Shown here: one piece after another, positions 12,461 through 64,000 of the stretch
How the letters are laid out: each line of letters opens with the position of its first letter
Position numbering within the stretch: the stretch's first letter is position 1
Assembly (NCBI RefSeq): GCF_052857255.1
Contig: NC_135506.1
Coordinates: 75,535,056-75,599,055, forward strand
DNA: 64,000 bases
Direction of reading: 5' to 3'
Source: Amblyomma americanum
Taxonomy: Eukaryota; Arthropoda; Arachnida; Ixodida; Ixodidae
Notes under the pieces: model-generated
The model's database searches: none
What the model saw: the letters and a program-made list of their open reading frames with translations, nothing else
Told to the model about the DNA's origin: nothing
Made by a program: the position numbers and the translations under genes

Positions 12461-13162
12461 ATGAGTACATACCAACTCGCCCAGTCTTCTACTTTGGATC
12501 CTACATCATCTCACTTAGTACAGCCCTTGGCACGTGCCTCAGTACGGACGCCCAAAGGTGACGTGGGAGCGGACACCGTGTTTTGTACGCCCCCGATTTA
12601 TGTAAGCTGGAACACATGGTACAGCTTATATAAGGTTACGTAAGACGTTCGGCGAGAGGTGGCCCGGTCGTCCACGCTCTTTAGTGCTAATTCCTCTCGT
12701 GTTTTGTTCTTGGTCTCTTCTTTGTTACGGCGCAGTTGAAATTAGCCAAGGCGACATGCTAGCCTGAATCTGGGTCAAACGGATCTAAGCTCCGCCCCTC
12801 GTCGCCACCTTCGTGATCCTATTCTCCTGCTTTTTTATTTCCATTAGCGTTAATCCAGAGTTTGCAGGCCAGAGCAAGGACAGTAGGGGCCCCGTCTTTT
12901 GTAACGACGCTTTTCATTATTAGTTTTTTTCAGCCTATTTAGCGCCGGTCAGCTGGGCTTTCGATGCTAGGCCCGAAAACAGGTATTTGTTTTCATTTAT
13001 TAGAGCTGACGTCCAAGACAGCAGCTGCCAATGAGACAAGGCAAGTGAGAAGCAATCATGGAGTAAAATCGTTGCGAAATGCACCCCCGGGTCGACAGGT
13101 TCTGTGCTTTGCCTCGTATTCAATTGCTCTCTCTCTGTTCATCTCTGCTATCACCCCTGCAG
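12461..13162. other. Non-coding; possible LTR remnant
   Basis: Around 12530-12740 there is a GC-rich stretch with a TATA-like TTATATAAGG (12627), a T/C-rich end and GGCGCAGTTGAAA. This could be the end of an LTR and a decayed primer site, but I see no partner LTR or internal genes. The last part leads into the exon 1 acceptor. Confidence 0.3.
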
Positions 13163-63493
<50,331 letters not shown>

Positions 63494-64000
63494 GTGAGCG
63501 CCATTCGAAAATGCTAATGTTAAACTGCCCTACAACTGGTGATGGGAGCACTGATTCAAATTAGGCGAGTTGCTACGTGTGAAAATACGGCAGCATAATT
63601 TCAAATACACAAAACTACCATGAGACAAGTCACGATAGAGGGCTACTCCCGTGTTTCATCTCCACATCAATAGAGGCTAAACGTTGGTATGGCAGCACAT
63701 GATTCTCCGCACCATGCTCTCTCTGTGAGTCAACTGTGATGTGTTAGACGATGAAGTGTTAACGTTTCTTCATTAAAAACAAAGTCAATTTCTTCTAAGG
63801 AAGCCGCCTATCGAAGCTTGTAAGATGGGTCCACTCTGACACGGGTTTCCAGAAGGCTCGTTATCACCTAGGCTCTGCCACCACTATGCAAAGGCGAGGT
63901 CATAGAAGGACGAATCTGTCGAGAGTCGAACAGAAGCAGCGAATGGAACACGGTGCTATGTTTAAGCCCGCCGTTTACTGCCGCTATTAAGCCGATTGTC
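63494..64000 (+). other. TRPA1 intron 17, partial
   Basis: Starts with donor GTGAGC. No further exon is seen before the window ends. Confidence 0.85.

Overview
The window looks like genomic DNA of a hard tick (Ixodidae, probably metastriate). It has one animal gene cut into short exons by long AT-rich introns, many tRNA-headed SINE copies of the type I know from ticks as Ruka, non-LTR retrotransposons ending in short ACC runs, and long CA/TG and TA microsatellites. No prokaryotic gene, operon, rRNA or free-standing tRNA was seen.

The only host gene I can support is a TRPA1 ion-channel gene on the + strand. Seventeen exons (13163 to 63493) join in phase. They encode about 763 residues: about eleven ankyrin repeats, the linker before S1, segments S1 to S6, a turret and the pore with a GELD filter. 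The first ankyrin exons and promoter should lie left of base 1, and the exon after S6 lies right of base 64000. Two single-base indels break the frame: one base missing in the pre-S1 exon at 47021 and one extra T in the S5 exon at 57717. They are assembly errors, an allele, or signs of a pseudogene. A 60-bp phase 0/0 exon at 59513 lengthens the pore turret and looks like an optional cassette.

Layout. 1-13162: non-coding (upstream intron) with a CA microsatellite, SINE copies and a foldback-like element built on a 96-bp tandem repeat. 13163-32025: ankyrin exons 1-6. 32026-44924: a 12.9-kb intron holding a MITE-like palindrome, a SINE cluster and a nest of retrotransposons. 44925-48448: last ankyrin repeats, pre-S1 linker, S1 and S2. 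48449-55905: intron with an unexplained 100-codon reading frame in phase with exon 13 and a TA repeat. 55906-63493: S3 to S6. 63494 to the end: intron.

The nest reads as a relative history. A minus-strand SINE was split by LINE A (11-bp duplication of the SINE target). LINE A was later split by the 3' end of a second element, LINE B, and by another SINE with a perfect 14-bp target duplication. The LINE B junction happens to be in frame and leaves a 715-codon open frame joining a Gag-like zinc-knuckle protein to another element's RNase H.
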